64,000 nt of DNA from Dicaeum eximium (taxonomy: Eukaryota; Chordata; Aves; Passeriformes; Dicaeidae): NCBI GenBank assembly GCA_013396995.1, contig VWZP01010430.1:589743-653742 (forward strand), given 5' to 3'. The notes below the pieces were generated by a model. That model had not been told where the DNA came from. It ran no database searches and saw only the letters and a list, made by a program, of their open reading frames with translations. Position 1 is the first letter of the stretch. Each line of letters opens with the position of its first letter. A program made the translations under genes and the position numbers. This document shows positions 35,271-47,100 of this stretch, one piece after another.

Positions 35271-38200
35271 TGGGTGGTAACGAAAAGCACGTGTATGAAA
35301 GATATCAAGCACTGGTGAAACAATTCATTCTTACAGCAAACAAGAGAGCCTTATATCAATTATGTCAAGCCCCAGCTTTTGAAAAGCACCTAGAGATTCC
35401 CTGGGCCACAGAACAGAGTATGTCTATAAACACACCCTCATTTCAGCTCCAAGCACAAGCAGTGTCACAGGTAACAAAGCACCACTCGCTCAGATTTAGT
35501 CCATCCTGAACTGTGTGCATGTAATGCAGCCCAGATCAATGGCAGTTCGATTGCTATTTCAGGAATATCTCTTCTCCCCACTTCATTGCTGCCCTCTGCT
35601 CCCTCCCACCTCACAGCGATGCTCTAATTATTCAAACAACGTAAGCACTGTTCAATCCATGCCAGCCCTTTCTTCCTCTAGCACTGACCTTGCCTTCTAC
35701 ATCACTCTCACAAAACTAATTAAGTGGAGAACAGTCTCACTTTACACTCTCTTCATGAAAAGAACTGAATTGCTACCTGCCTGAGGGTGCACTTCAGATT
35801 ATTTTTGCCTTCATTTCACTCAGCAACACAATACAAATATTGAGCACAAAACCAGACCAGGCAATTCAAGGAAACCCTTTACCCAAGATACCACACAGAA
35901 AAACAAAAGGATTATTGTAAGTAACATATATAACATAGTTGTCTCATTTTGGTTTTTAACATGCATTTTCATGTAAGCTTGACCAAGACACGTTTTGGGA
36001 AAAGAAGGGGGTTTTGTTAGGTCAAATGACGTAGCTGAGGAAGGAAAAACAGTTTGGTCTACAGAAGCCCTAGGGCCAGGCTCAGCTAAGAGGGACAGGA
36101 GTGGCTAAGAAGAAACCTTCAGTCCCACAGGGGAGATCTGAAACCACGGAATCTGTGAGAGCATCCAGCCTCCAGCAGGGCAGCTCCTCTCCAATATACA
36201 AAAACACAAAAATCCTGGTCTGAAAATGCTCAGCTAGAGGTTGTCCAGGACGTGAGGCTTGTCCTCTTAAGAGTTACAAATGTTTTGTTTGTACACAGGA
36301 CACCTCCAGATTTACAGAGGATTTATAAAAGCATGGATTCGGTGCTTGCAGGAGATTGAGGAACAGGACTTCACTCCTGGGGAAGTGGCTCACACAACTC
36401 TGGAGCTGTCTTCTCCAACACACTGCAGCACAACCACACAGTGAGGAACAGAAGCAGAAAATGAACAACCATTGAGCCAAGGCTACCCTTGGAGCTACCC
36501 TGCAGCACACAACTCCCAAAGCACAGGGGTAAGACCAGTGCCTTGCAGGAAATCCCAGTAAATGGCACAAATACAGTTAAAGTCTCCAGTGTGCTGTGGG
36601 TGGCCGCAGAGCAGATGCCAGAAGCCTAAGCCATGCAAGTTCTGATGCATCTGCTGTGGCTGCTGGTGCTCCTCCCTTCACAGTGCCCTGCAATGCTCTG
36701 TGGGGCTGCTGCTCCTCCAGGCTCCATCTGCCCACGAGTTCTTCTTTTGAAGATCCCATTTGGCATCTGCCAAGAGGCAGCTATTATTAAGTTCTCCCCT
36801 AGAAGCAAAGAAAGGATGGCTTTTGCTACCTTCAGTACAACACAAGTTCTTGGCAGGGCAGCAGCCACACGAGAACCAGCAGTAGCAAACCCCAGAGCGT
36901 GGAGCTTGTCCCTGGAAATCCTGCCTGCTGTGCATTTCCTCAACACTGGGAATCATGCAAGAGCATCAGCACCAAGTGCTGGCACTTTCCTCTCAAGTCT
37001 GCTTCCACTTTTTAGCTGCTGACGTTTTATCAACATATGTGAGGGGCCACAGTGTCGGGATTGAGAGGGAAGGATGTTTCCTTTACAAAAATTGCTGTCG
37101 TTTGTGGTAGCAAAGCCAGCCCCAGATAATGAGTCAGAACAGGAGGTAGTTACTGTAAATATTCCAAGCATGGGCACATTAACAACCACCCACTAATCAG
37201 AGGCAGTGCCACAGGCAGACACAGAACTCCCACTGGTGTCCAGGGAGTTCTGAATGGATCAGGACCTCAGCCAAGCCCTGAGCACCCAGTGTGAGCTGCA
37301 GCATTGATACCCAGGGTGGGGTGGGTCATGGCCAGATCCTGGCTGTCATTTCCAGTGGGCGAGGCAGGCATCCATCCCAAGGGAAATCTGGAATCCCTGA
37401 CAGGAGGCTCTGAGATTTCCAGTGTGAAGTGAACAAAACAAACCCATCGTGTTTAACACTCACTCTCTGCTGCCATTCAGTGTCTCTAACACAAACACAA
37501 GTTCTGATGCCTCAGTCAGCAGCACCAACTGACCACAAAATGACCCAATCTGTGCTGGCAAGCATCTGCCTGGACAGATCCTCAAGTTCATACCCTGAAC
37601 TGCAGCTGCTGAAGTTTGGTGGGGCTTTTGGTCTGAAATGCAGAAGAACTGGCACCCAAATTCCTGACACAAAGACAAAGAACTGCCCTGCCTGTGCCTG
37701 AGCTGGCCAAGCAGCCCTTAAGGCAGTGAGCACCGTGCTCCCTTCCCCCTTCTCACCCGGGGCTGCACTTGCTGCTAATTTTGATTCCGTGGACTCAGAC
37801 CAAGACGTGGTCAGCTTACATGCTGCTCCTCCTCAGTCCCTGAGTAAGTTACTTTCTCATGATTCAGTACTATGGAAATATAACTGTTGAGATCAGCTTC
37901 TTTATTTTTGTCAGCTTTTCTCCAGACCTTTCAATCATAAGCTGCATTACACTATATTCCCATAAAGCCAAGAAGAGCAGTAATAGATACCTCAAAATTC
38001 TGATTTCTATTTTTCCTGCCAAGTGATTTCTCTAAGTGCTTTGTTTTCTGCTGTCACTGAATTAGAATAGTACCTGTACTTCCAGTCTTCACTGTTACTG
38101 TCACTATTTCAATGCACTCTTCTCAGATTAGAAGCTTTCAGCTTCAAAAATGCCCCTATTTTGCTTTCTGCAGAAGAAAATACAAGCTGCATTTTCTCAC

Positions 38201-38770
38201 TGCCTGTGGCTGAGGTTATCAGACTTTTGGACAAAAGTTGTCTGAGTTCCATGTGGTGACAGCATGGTGACAGGAAAATATCTCCCTGCACCTGCTTCGA
38301 TGGGGAAGCCAATAGTGCATAATCCTCTTAGGAAAAAGAAAAACAAATGCAGATGAATCCATGCCTCAGATTTATTTGAGACTCTCTGCTCCAGCTCTTG
38401 GCTTTGCTCAGAGGAGCCCCACAGATTGCAGAGCAGCCTGTGGAAGGAGCCTGGCTGTAACAGCAGCCAGCACGAGCTCTCTAAGGCCCAGCACAAAGCA
38501 CAGGGCTTCAGCACGTCCCAGCTCCCTTCCCAACGCCCACTGCTCCCCTCCTGCCCCACAGCCCTCCCCCAAACAGGATAAAAACCATTCCATCCCAAAC
38601 AGGTTATGTTTGTACAGCCCAAGGACTGATGGGGACACTCGATGTGCTGTGCCCAAAGCAAAAGGCAAAAACTTTGGGGGAAAGTGCCCTGCCCTGGAAC
38701 ACCTGAGGCTCTGTGCACAGCAGATCTGGGCAGGACAAGGACCTGCCTGCCTGCTGGGAACTGCTCTGCT
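35271..38770. other. Unannotated non-coding stretch
   Basis: Long stretch with no recognised repeat, exon or RNA gene. GC-rich at 38.4-38.77 kb, AT-rich at 35.8-36.0 and 37.85-38.2 kb. A TGAGTCA word lies at 37130-37136. Confidence 0.5.
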
Positions 38771-39133
38771 GTGCTGGGAGTGCAGGAGAGCTGCCCCCAA
38801 CCCCAGGGAGTGACCACTGCTATGCTGGGAGTGCAGGAGAGCTGCCCCAAACCATCAGTGAGTGACCACTGCTATGCTGGGAGTGCAGGAGAGCTGCCCC
38901 AAACCATCAGTGAGTGACCACTGCTATGCTGGGAGAGCAGGAGAGCTGCCCCAAACCATCAGTGAGTGACCACTGCTATGCTGGGAGAGCAGGAGAGCTG
39001 CCCCAAACCATCAGTGAATGACCACTGCTGTGCTGGGAGAGCACCCAGAGCTGCCCCAAACCATCAGTGAGTGACCACTGCTGTGCTGGGAGAGCAGGAG
39101 AGCTGCCTCAAACCATCAGTGAGTGACCACTGC
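38771..39133. repeat. 52-bp minisatellite, about 7 copies
   Basis: Units read GCTGGGAGTGCAGGAGAGCT, GCCCCAAACCATCAGTGAGT, GACCACTGCTAT. Variants include AGAGCAGG against AGTGCAGG and one CACCCAGAG unit near 39042. The first copy is the most diverged (CAACCCCAGGGAGTG), which suggests growth from the internal copies. Confidence 0.95.
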
Positions 39134-41424
39134 AGGATGCTGAGGTGCTCAGACCCTCCCATCCCTGTCCCCCTGGCAGCAGGGCACAGTGAGGACAGAC
39201 ACGGGATGAGCCCAACCCAGAGGGCCAGGCTGCTCTCTGGAACCAGCTCCAGCCCCACCCTGGGCAGCAGCAGCACTGCCCACTCCTCTGGGAAGCAGCT
39301 GGGAGCACACCTGGGCTCACAGCACCTGCACCTGCACAGCTCTTACACCACCTAAAAAACCAGAGGGGAAATCACTGCCATAATCTTATGGGTACACACA
39401 CACAGTTAATGCAGCATCTTGCAGAAACTAGAGGTGCACATCCCCCAGTTCATTCTGTTAATCCATGAGCTTTATTCAAAATTAGGCTAGATAATTCTCA
39501 ACCAACTACAGCCACTTTTAAAAGAAACCAGATACTGAGCAAAACAGCCATCGCTGGGTTTTCTAGGCAGGACTTACAAGTGGGACCAACACACTTTAAA
39601 GCAAGCAGTTACTTTCCTCTTTGGCTTCAGGAAAGAAGTGAAAACCCTAATTCTTTTAATTAAAAACAGATTTTGATGCTTCTGTAACACTTGCAGAACT
39701 CCACTGACACCCCCACAGACTTTACAAAAGGTAATTTAACTGCAAACAACCACTGCAAGGCAGTTAAGTATTTGCTCTGGATTGTGCTTGTTCCCACCAA
39801 AATCCATGGCCTTTCAAAGTTCTGTGTAAATCAGTTTTTTCTAAAAAGACCCACCCCAAAAGCCAAATGAACAAAGTGCCTTCCAACAGCATACACAGCA
39901 CAGCTCCTACATTTGGGCTGAACGTGGCCCTCCCCAAATTCTGTAGAGAACTGCAGCAAGGTCTCACCTCAGGCATGGCCCTGCAATGCCTAAGAAAGCT
40001 CCAGGAGTAAGGAAAGCAGGAATAAGAAAAGGAGGCACTGCTCTCACTGAGAAGCATTCCACACTTATTCCTGGGACACCTGCATTTAGAGCAGGTATTC
40101 AGACTACATCACCTTACCTTACAGAATGGGGCTGCAGGAACCATCACCACAACCAGCTCCTCGTGTGTAAAACATGATTGCTCCTCTTTGAAAGAGGGAT
40201 TAACTAACTCAAAACCACAGAGCTTCCTCTCAGGACTCCAGTGCCACAGCACAGCTGCAGAAAAATGCAGGAAATGGTATCCCATCCTTCCAGCCAAATT
40301 ACTGTTTTATTGTATATAAAAACTCAACCAACCAACCAAAAAAATTCAACAAAAACCCACCCATCACTGCCTGGATTGGATGGGTGGAGCCAAATTAAAC
40401 ATTCCCATTCAAGAGTATTAACACTTGCAATCACCAAAAGAGAGTTCAGGTGGTTCAGAGGAAAAAACATTTCCTGTTTTCTCTACAACTCCAGAGGCTG
40501 GAGACACCAGGCAGCCTATGTGAGCTAGTAAACATTAACTCCTTCTCAGCCTCCCCGGAGCCCCTCTAGAAGCGATTTCCCAGGTGCCAGCCGTGACTCA
40601 CAAACCACCTCGCACGTACCCGGCTCCTCTTCACTCGCTGCTAACACTGAAAGTTTTTACGTAGCAGCTGTCTGGAAGCGGAGTGCCAGCACCAACTGCT
40701 TTTCCTGGGCGCCTCAGAATATTCCCCTTCTGCTGCCCTGTCAGCGCTGACATCACAGCCCCGCATCTCAGCATCCCTGACTCATTAACCGAGACACAAA
40801 TGCCTTTGTCCCACCGGCCTCAAGTGTGCCAAAGCCTGCACACAGGCAATTTCAGACGTGAAGTGTGTCATTAGAACTTGTCATCACCGCACAAAATGGG
40901 ATATGTAAGCTTGATATTAAAAATAAGCTTTCAGGCAAGTATAGCACAAGTATAGCAATTTCTTTTTGTTTGCTGTTATAACACAGTTCTAAATCGTGCA
41001 AAATAATTCCTCAGAAAGGCGGGGATCTTCTGTTCTGCACTGCTTAATAAATTATTTAAAGTGCAATATAGCGAATAAGGCCACCATGAAATAAAATCCA
41101 AACCAACTCAACTTCAAAGAATATAATGTAAAGGCAAAACATATTTATCTAGAAAATAGTAAGGCTTTGCAATGTATCTAAGTAGTGAAGTTGATTGTGT
41201 TGCTGAGAAAAAAAAATGTCACGCAAACGCTAAGGATTTGGACATGAGTCAGAACATAGTAAGAAGGGGAAAGACAGAGTTGGGGAAAAAACCCTCACAT
41301 TAAAAAATTAAAAAAAAAAAGACATTCCAAAGAGTTAAACATAAATTTTCAAAATCATGCAACCAAAAAGCTTTTTACTAAGAATAGAAAGGCTGTATTC
41401 TTTTGATTCGGCCCCTCTGGCTGC
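39134..41424. other. Upstream flank of the CpG island
   Basis: No exon recognised. A-rich CCAACCAACC patch near 40325-40350. The last kilobase is AT-rich with little repeat and contains three TGASTCA words (listed separately). Confidence 0.5.
40594..41251. promoter_or_regulatory. Three AP-1-type sites upstream of the CpG island
   Basis: TGACTCA at 40594-40600 and 40778-40784 and TGAGTCA at 41245-41251 match the AP-1 (TRE) consensus TGASTCA exactly. At equal base frequencies about 0.08 sites would be expected in this span. The motif also occurs elsewhere in the window at around chance frequency, so the clustering, not the motif itself, is the point. Confidence 0.4.
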
Positions 41425-41458
41425 TATAAAAGTAAACGGCAAGGAAGTGTCCCACTCC
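41425..41458 (+). promoter_or_regulatory. Candidate core promoter: TATA box plus initiator
   Basis: TATAAAAG at 41425-41432 is a consensus TATA box. CCACTCC at 41452-41458 fits the initiator YYANWYY with its A at 41454, 29 bases downstream of the first T, the expected spacing. The pair sits on the upstream edge of the CpG island and would drive + strand transcription into it. No coding exon is visible downstream before the gap. AT-rich upstream sequence gives some chance of coincidence. Confidence 0.45.
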
Positions 41459-41739
41459 GTTTTACAGAACGAGTAAATAAGGAGTAGCTGGGGGTCCTTG
41501 GGGGCGGCCCGGCCCGCAGCCCCCCGGGCGTCAGAGCGTGCGGGGAGCCCCGGGGCCACCGCCCGAGGGCCAGCGAGCCGCAGCCGGGCCGGGCTGGCCA
41601 CGGGGGCACGGCCACCTGTGTGACCCGGCCATAGCCCCGGCCACAGCCCCGGCCACGGCCCCGGCGGGGACCCGGCAGCGGCAGCGCGGCCCCGCACGGC
41701 CCAGAGCCCGGGGCGAACCGGGCGGGGAAGCCCCCCCGT

Positions 41740-42001
41740 GCCCGGCATAGTTGGGGTTCCCCCGTGCCCGACATGGCTGGGGACCCCCTGCCCAGCCCGG
41801 CTGTGGTCCCCCCGTGCCCGACATGGCTGGGGTTCCCCGTGCCCGACCCCGCTGGGGTCCCCCCGTGCTCGGTCCCCGCTGGTGTCCCCCCGTTCCCGGC
41901 ATGGCTGGGGTTCCCCCGTTCCCGGCATGGCTGGGGTTCTCCGTTCCCGGCCCCGCTGGGTTCCCCGTTCCCGGCCCCGCTGGTGTCCCCCCGTTCCCGG
42001 C
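41740..42001. repeat. GC-rich minisatellite of about 27 bp abutting the gap
   Basis: Units of the type CCCCCGTTCCCGGCATGGCT followed by GGGGTT, with CCCCGCTGG variants, give about ten copies up to the first N. The complement is G-rich. It probably continues into the gap and explains why assembly failed there. Confidence 0.9.
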
Positions 42002-42786
42002 NNNNNNNNNNNNNNNNNNNNNNNNNNNNNNNNNNNNNNNNNNNNNNNNNNNNNNNNNNNNNNNNNNNNNNNNNNNNNNNNNNNNNNNNNNNNNNNNNNN
42101 NNNNNNNNNNNNNNNNNNNNNNNNNNNNNNNNNNNNNNNNNNNNNNNNNNNNNNNNNNNNNNNNNNNNNNNNNNNNNNNNNNNNNNNNNNNNNNNNNNNN
42201 NNNNNNNNNNNNNNNNNNNNNNNNNNNNNNNNNNNNNNNNNNNNNNNNNNNNNNNNNNNNNNNNNNNNNNNNNNNNNNNNNNNNNNNNNNNNNNNNNNNN
42301 NNNNNNNNNNNNNNNNNNNNNNNNNNNNNNNNNNNNNNNNNNNNNNNNNNNNNNNNNNNNNNNNNNNNNNNNNNNNNNNNNNNNNNNNNNNNNNNNNNNN
42401 NNNNNNNNNNNNNNNNNNNNNNNNNNNNNNNNNNNNNNNNNNNNNNNNNNNNNNNNNNNNNNNNNNNNNNNNNNNNNNNNNNNNNNNNNNNNNNNNNNNN
42501 NNNNNNNNNNNNNNNNNNNNNNNNNNNNNNNNNNNNNNNNNNNNNNNNNNNNNNNNNNNNNNNNNNNNNNNNNNNNNNNNNNNNNNNNNNNNNNNNNNNN
42601 NNNNNNNNNNNNNNNNNNNNNNNNNNNNNNNNNNNNNNNNNNNNNNNNNNNNNNNNNNNNNNNNNNNNNNNNNNNNNNNNNNNNNNNNNNNNNNNNNNNN
42701 NNNNNNNNNNNNNNNNNNNNNNNNNNNNNNNNNNNNNNNNNNNNNNNNNNNNNNNNNNNNNNNNNNNNNNNNNNNNNNNNNNNNNN
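42002..42786. other. Assembly gap (785 N)
   Basis: An uninterrupted run of undetermined bases inside the CpG island. Open frames that appear to cross it are artefacts. The missing segment may hold the true start site or first exon. Confidence 1.
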
Positions 42787-42966
42787 AGCGATATTCCCTG
42801 TGTCTGCCCGGCCCCGGCCCCCTCCTTCCCCCGCCTCCCCGGCGCTGCCTCCCCTCCCCAGGGCCAGGGAAGCGCAGTTGGTCCTGCAAGTCCTACCGNT
42901 GGGTTTTTCTCTTTTCGCATCCTCCCCTAATGATAATGGGATGGAGCAGCAGAGCCGCAGCCGCGG

Positions 42967-42995
42967 ATAGGAGGAGGAGGAGGAGGAGGAGGAGG
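42967..42995. repeat. (GAG)n run in the CpG island
   Basis: About nine AGG/GAG units. Triplet runs of this kind are common in 5' untranslated regions of CpG-island promoters. Single undetermined bases lie nearby at 42899 and 43125. Confidence 0.85.
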
Positions 42996-43690
42996 ACGCG
43001 GGCAGGCTCCGGGGCTCCGAGGGCAGCCGGCCCGCGCGGGGCCCTTTTAGGCGCTGTGCCGGGGCCGCTCCTCCCCGTGGGGAGGATTCCTGCGCGATGA
43101 GTGAGTGGCTCCGAGCTGTGCGTGNAACAGCGGGCACGGGGGAACGGGGAGGGGCTCCCGTTATCAGCGGGCACGGGGGAAAAGGGGATCGGGTTCCCCC
43201 ACAGGGAACACGCAGAGCCCGCGCCGCTGCCGCCCCAGCCCTGCTGCTCTGCCCCAGGCGGGGGACGGCGCTCGCCCCCTCCCCTCCCCTCTCTCCGCCT
43301 GCTCCATCCCCCTCGGGGGGCAGGAACGGACCCCAGGAGCGGCCAGAGCCCCTCACCTGTGCTACAGAGCAGCTGTCCCGCCCCCCTCCTGCCCCTCGCC
43401 CCGCTCTCCTCGGCGGGGCAAAGCTTCCTGTGCCGGGGGGGGACAAACCCTCCGAGCCCAGAATAAGTCGCCGGGAAGGGCGAGCCCTGCGGGGCCTGGG
43501 GGAGCCGCTCGGGGCTCAGCCGGGCTCCTCTGCCCCCTCTCCCCCCGGCCAAGGGCCCGTTTGGGGTGCGGACACGAGGGATTTGTGCCACACCGGGAGG
43601 GAACGGGCAGGGCTGGCACCGGGGCAGGCGCCGAGCTCCGGGCGGTCCCCGAGCCCCGCTGCCCACAGGCACAGCAGCAGCCCCGGGCCG

Positions 43691-43763
43691 CTATTTTTAG
43701 TGGGGCCGAATTCCTGGCCGGCACCTCCCCTGCTGCAGCCCGGGACAGCTGGGGACAGCTGGG
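43691..43763. promoter_or_regulatory. MEF2 site with paired CAGCTG E-boxes
   Basis: CTATTTTTAG at 43691-43700 is an exact match to the MEF2 consensus YTAWWWWTAR, an AT-rich word in otherwise very GC-rich DNA. CAGCTG E-boxes, the type bound by MyoD-family proteins, lie at 43746-43751 and 43758-43763 within a 12-bp GGGGACAGCT repeat, and another at about 43367 (GAGCAGCTGTCC). MEF2 plus E-box is the classical arrangement of muscle control regions. Binding is not shown by sequence alone. Confidence 0.4.
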
Positions 43764-43988
43764 GACAGCTCGGCTCTCTGCGGCCAGCTCCGGCCCCTCT
43801 GCCCTGCCCGGCCCGGGCACAACAGCCGCTGGGTGAGTGAGTGATGAAACCCGGCGTGGGATAAAGGCTCCTTCCCACCGCACTGGGGGGTGTTAGGGCT
43901 GTTCTGGCTGAGATCAGGAGCCGGGAGCTCAGCTGCCATCCTGGCTCTCCATTGACGTGTAGGGTCAGCTTTGCTCGCACAGACATTG

Positions 43989-44137
43989 CTGGGGAAGTGG
44001 TGAAGTCACCGTCCCCGGAGGTGTTTAACACCACAGAGATGTGGCACTTGGGGACATGGCTTAGCGGTGGACATGGGAGTGCTGTGAACAGATTTGATGA
44101 TCTCAGAGGCCTTTCCCAGTCAGAATGGTTCTAGCAT
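43989..44137 (+). mobile_element. CR1 LINE 3' fragment (plus strand)
   Basis: GGGGAAGTGGTGAAGTCACC, TCCCCGGAGGTGTTTAA, AGATGTGGCACTTGGGGACA, TGGCTTAGCGGTGGACATGG, GATTTGATGATCTCAGAGGC and CAGAATGGTTCTA follow the avian CR1 3' consensus in order and without long gaps. 5'-truncated, no open frame. It lies about 140 bp beyond the CpG island and is the best preserved of the three CR1 pieces here. Confidence 0.92.
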
Positions 44138-47100
44138 TGGGTCAGCCCTGATGATAGTGAAGTGCTCTCCATGGAAGTCTGTTTGACAAAGCCTCTTCAG
44201 CTGTTTGTTTTTTTAACACATCGCAGACTCTCCAGGGGTTATAAACCTGGTCTTTTTCTTGCCTGTTTCTCTCCAAACAGGAACCACCGAATCCAAAAGC
44301 TGGAAGTGGAACAGGGAAGGAGAGATTCTCTGTTTCAGCTGAGCCAGCACTGTCAGAAGCAGCTGATGAACCCCAGCAAGGAGATTTCAGCTGTCCAATA
44401 CAACTTAGACCCGATTTTCAGAGGCACTTGAAGTGTCTTTGCTGAGAGTCAGTGACAGTTCACACTTCTGCTCTGAGATCTTCCAACACCAAATGTCACT
44501 GACATGCTGTGGTAGTGCTGACAGTGAACCTGCCTTACCTGAGCCATTCTCACCTTTGCCAGGACACCTGTGCAATTTTGCAGGAGTAATTATTACAATT
44601 ACATTACATATTACATTTACATTACATTGTAAAACGAGGCCAGTACACTCAAACTCACTATACTGGAAGGAGGCAGCACTCAGAAGGTTGTGGAAGAATT
44701 GTACCAACTGGTGGGCAGAGGGAGCTGACCCTGCTGTTTTAAAATGAGTTAGCTTTTCCCCTTACTCGTTTCAGGGCTTAGAAGTGTCAGTTAAAGCAGT
44801 AATAAAATATCGTGTTATGCATGCAAAATATAAGGGGATTTGCATGAGGGGTTGTTGCAATCCAGGCACAGTTTGCACAGCCCTCATTTGAGAGCTGCCC
44901 TGGTGGCTCGAGTATCCTGGTAGAGATGGAGTCTGTGGTCAGGATGCTGCCTCAGGTCTTCACATTCCCTCACCAGTTCCTCGCTTTGAGCATCTCTGGA
45001 TTTTAGAGAAATCGCTTCAGGTCTGGCTTTGCAACAGAATGTCTTTAACTCAAGTATTTCAACATGAATCTGAAGCTCAGTGTCTTGGTACCTCACTTCC
45101 CAACTATAGCAGGGAAATTGTCACCTCGTTGCTTTCCAGCTCCAGCCCTGGGAGCTGAGAAGCACACGGGGCTCTGGGGACAGGAGTGATGCACACCAAG
45201 CTGCACAGCAAGCCAGGCTCAGGCAGGAACTCACCTAGACCTGGCCCTGGCATGGATCCTGTACCTCTCCCTGACAGCATTCTCTGAGTTTCTGAATTTA
45301 CAGCAATTTCTGCACCTCCAGATAAATCAGGTACCCAGAGGAAGAAGATTTAGTGAAGTTTGATACAAAAAAATCTGATGTGTCTGTCTAAATGCTGTTT
45401 GAGTGTTTCCTGTCTGCCTTTGTGCCTTGGGAGGGTTTAAATTCGAGACAGTCTTTGTTGGGGGAGCACGATTTGAAGTCAAATATCAGTAAATTGTTCT
45501 AATTACACACCTTTGTGTGCCTCCCAAGACTTCGATGGAGTCATTTAAACTGAGTGGCAACGAGCCAGGCAGCACAAACGGGAGCATCATCTGAACCCTG
45601 GTATGGTCTGTGAGCTCTCCTTCCCGGAGGGACCAGCCATTGCCCCAGGCACAGCAAGGGCTCACGGAGTGCAAAGTGAAACGTGAGGCTTTGCAGCAGG
45701 GACACACAGCAGATCGTGTTGGGCTCTCCAAATGCTCCCAGCCCTGGTGGCTCTCTGGGGGCAGGCACAGCAGAGCTGACGTGCTGCACGGAGCTGTGCC
45801 TCTGCTCAGGGTATTTATTCCCAGAAATATCTCCCAGAAGGTTCTCGCTTGGCACAGGCTACGTCGAGTATCACTTCACAATCTGAAACTGTAAACTGGA
45901 AGTGTCTCCATACAGCAAAACCCTGGCTGCTTAATGTGCAGTAGCTGAAGGTCTGTCTGTAAAACACACACTCAAGTCATGAACACGCTTTTCCTGCCCT
46001 TATAAAATATTTACAGAGACTTACATCCCCTGAGGAATTTTGGAACTCACACAGATACAGTAGTGACACTGCTCCTCAATGGACTTTTTCCTTGGTTCTT
46101 TGGCTGATTCCCAAGTTGAATTTTTCTCTTTTCTGTAGGCAGGGGTTTGTGAAAGGTCCAGACTCTACTCTTTTATGTAGCAGGAATCTTACATTGTGCC
46201 TTTAAAGCTTTGTCGTGGTGGCTCCTGGTATGTTCCCAGTTAGATCTGAAGTAAAACTCTCCCTTTTCAGATTCCAGACATGATAAAGTCTCCCTAATAC
46301 AAGTACTTAATCCTTATTTCAATTTATATTTCAATATTCATACTGGCATCTAGAAGTATCTATTCAATGTGGATAAAATAAGTAAGACATGTCTGGTTTA
46401 GTTGCTGCTGTTTTGCAGTTTTGCCTATAAAATCAGCCCAGAGAAATCCATTGCACATCTCCTTATTTCCTGGCCTACCACTGCTTCAACTGGAATGCCA
46501 GGGCAAATTTCTGTAGTGCCAGTTGTGAGTCACAATAAAAGCCAGAAAGATTTACAGGTGAGATAAATACCAAACACAGGGCCAAAGCACAGCCTTGTCT
46601 TGGGCAGGCACATCCCTGTTCTAATGGATGTTTCCTTTGGCCCCCAGATTATTTTTACCATTCCTACTCCTATGCAGCCTTAAGCACTACACAGAAGATC
46701 CTTTTTGGGCAGACAGCTTGCTGTGCACAATTTTATTCCTTTTGGTTGCCAAAACCCGAGTGCTACACGCAGACAGAGTTCCAGCTAATGGATGGAACAG
46801 AGATTGCAGTTTCATTTCTCTGAGTAATTCAGTCTGCTCAACAGAGACGCCCTCAGAAGGTCCAGGTGGGAGGGAACAATGAGCACACATCCCTGGAGTG
46901 CTGGCCCTGGCTGGGGGCCAGGCCCCCCAAAACTGCTCCATCACTGCCCTCTCCAGCAGGACAGGGGACAGAAAATGTAACAAAAGTCTGATAAGGACAG
47001 GGAGAGATCACTCACCAATTACTGCCACAGCAAAACAATTAATTCAAGGTCTTACAAATCAAATGGGAAGTAAAAACTGAGTCTTGAAGACCTACAAAAG

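Larger units (their letters stand above)
41480..43850. promoter_or_regulatory. CpG island, interrupted by an assembly gap
   Basis: CpG dinucleotides become dense at about 41480 and remain so to about 43850. This is the only such region in the window, and most of the rest is CpG-poor. Sp1-type GC boxes are present (GGGGGCGG near 41505, CCGCCC and CCCCGCC words near 43378). Donor-like junctions on + are ATGA|GTGAGT at 43100|43101 and CTGG|GTGAGT at 43832|43833, either of which could end a non-coding first exon. In vertebrates such islands usually mark a promoter with its first exon. No open frame is convincing, and the strand of the gene cannot be fixed because 785 bp are missing. Confidence 0.75.

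Noticed and set aside
35270..35509. 79-codon frame with protein-like composition
   Set aside because: No family resemblance. It begins in the tandem duplication, and both flanks lack splice support.
41335..43446. Open frames of 388-703 codons across the CpG island
   Set aside because: They pass through 785 undetermined bases. The visible parts are Pro/Arg/Gly-rich translations of GC-rich DNA, open in many frames at once.
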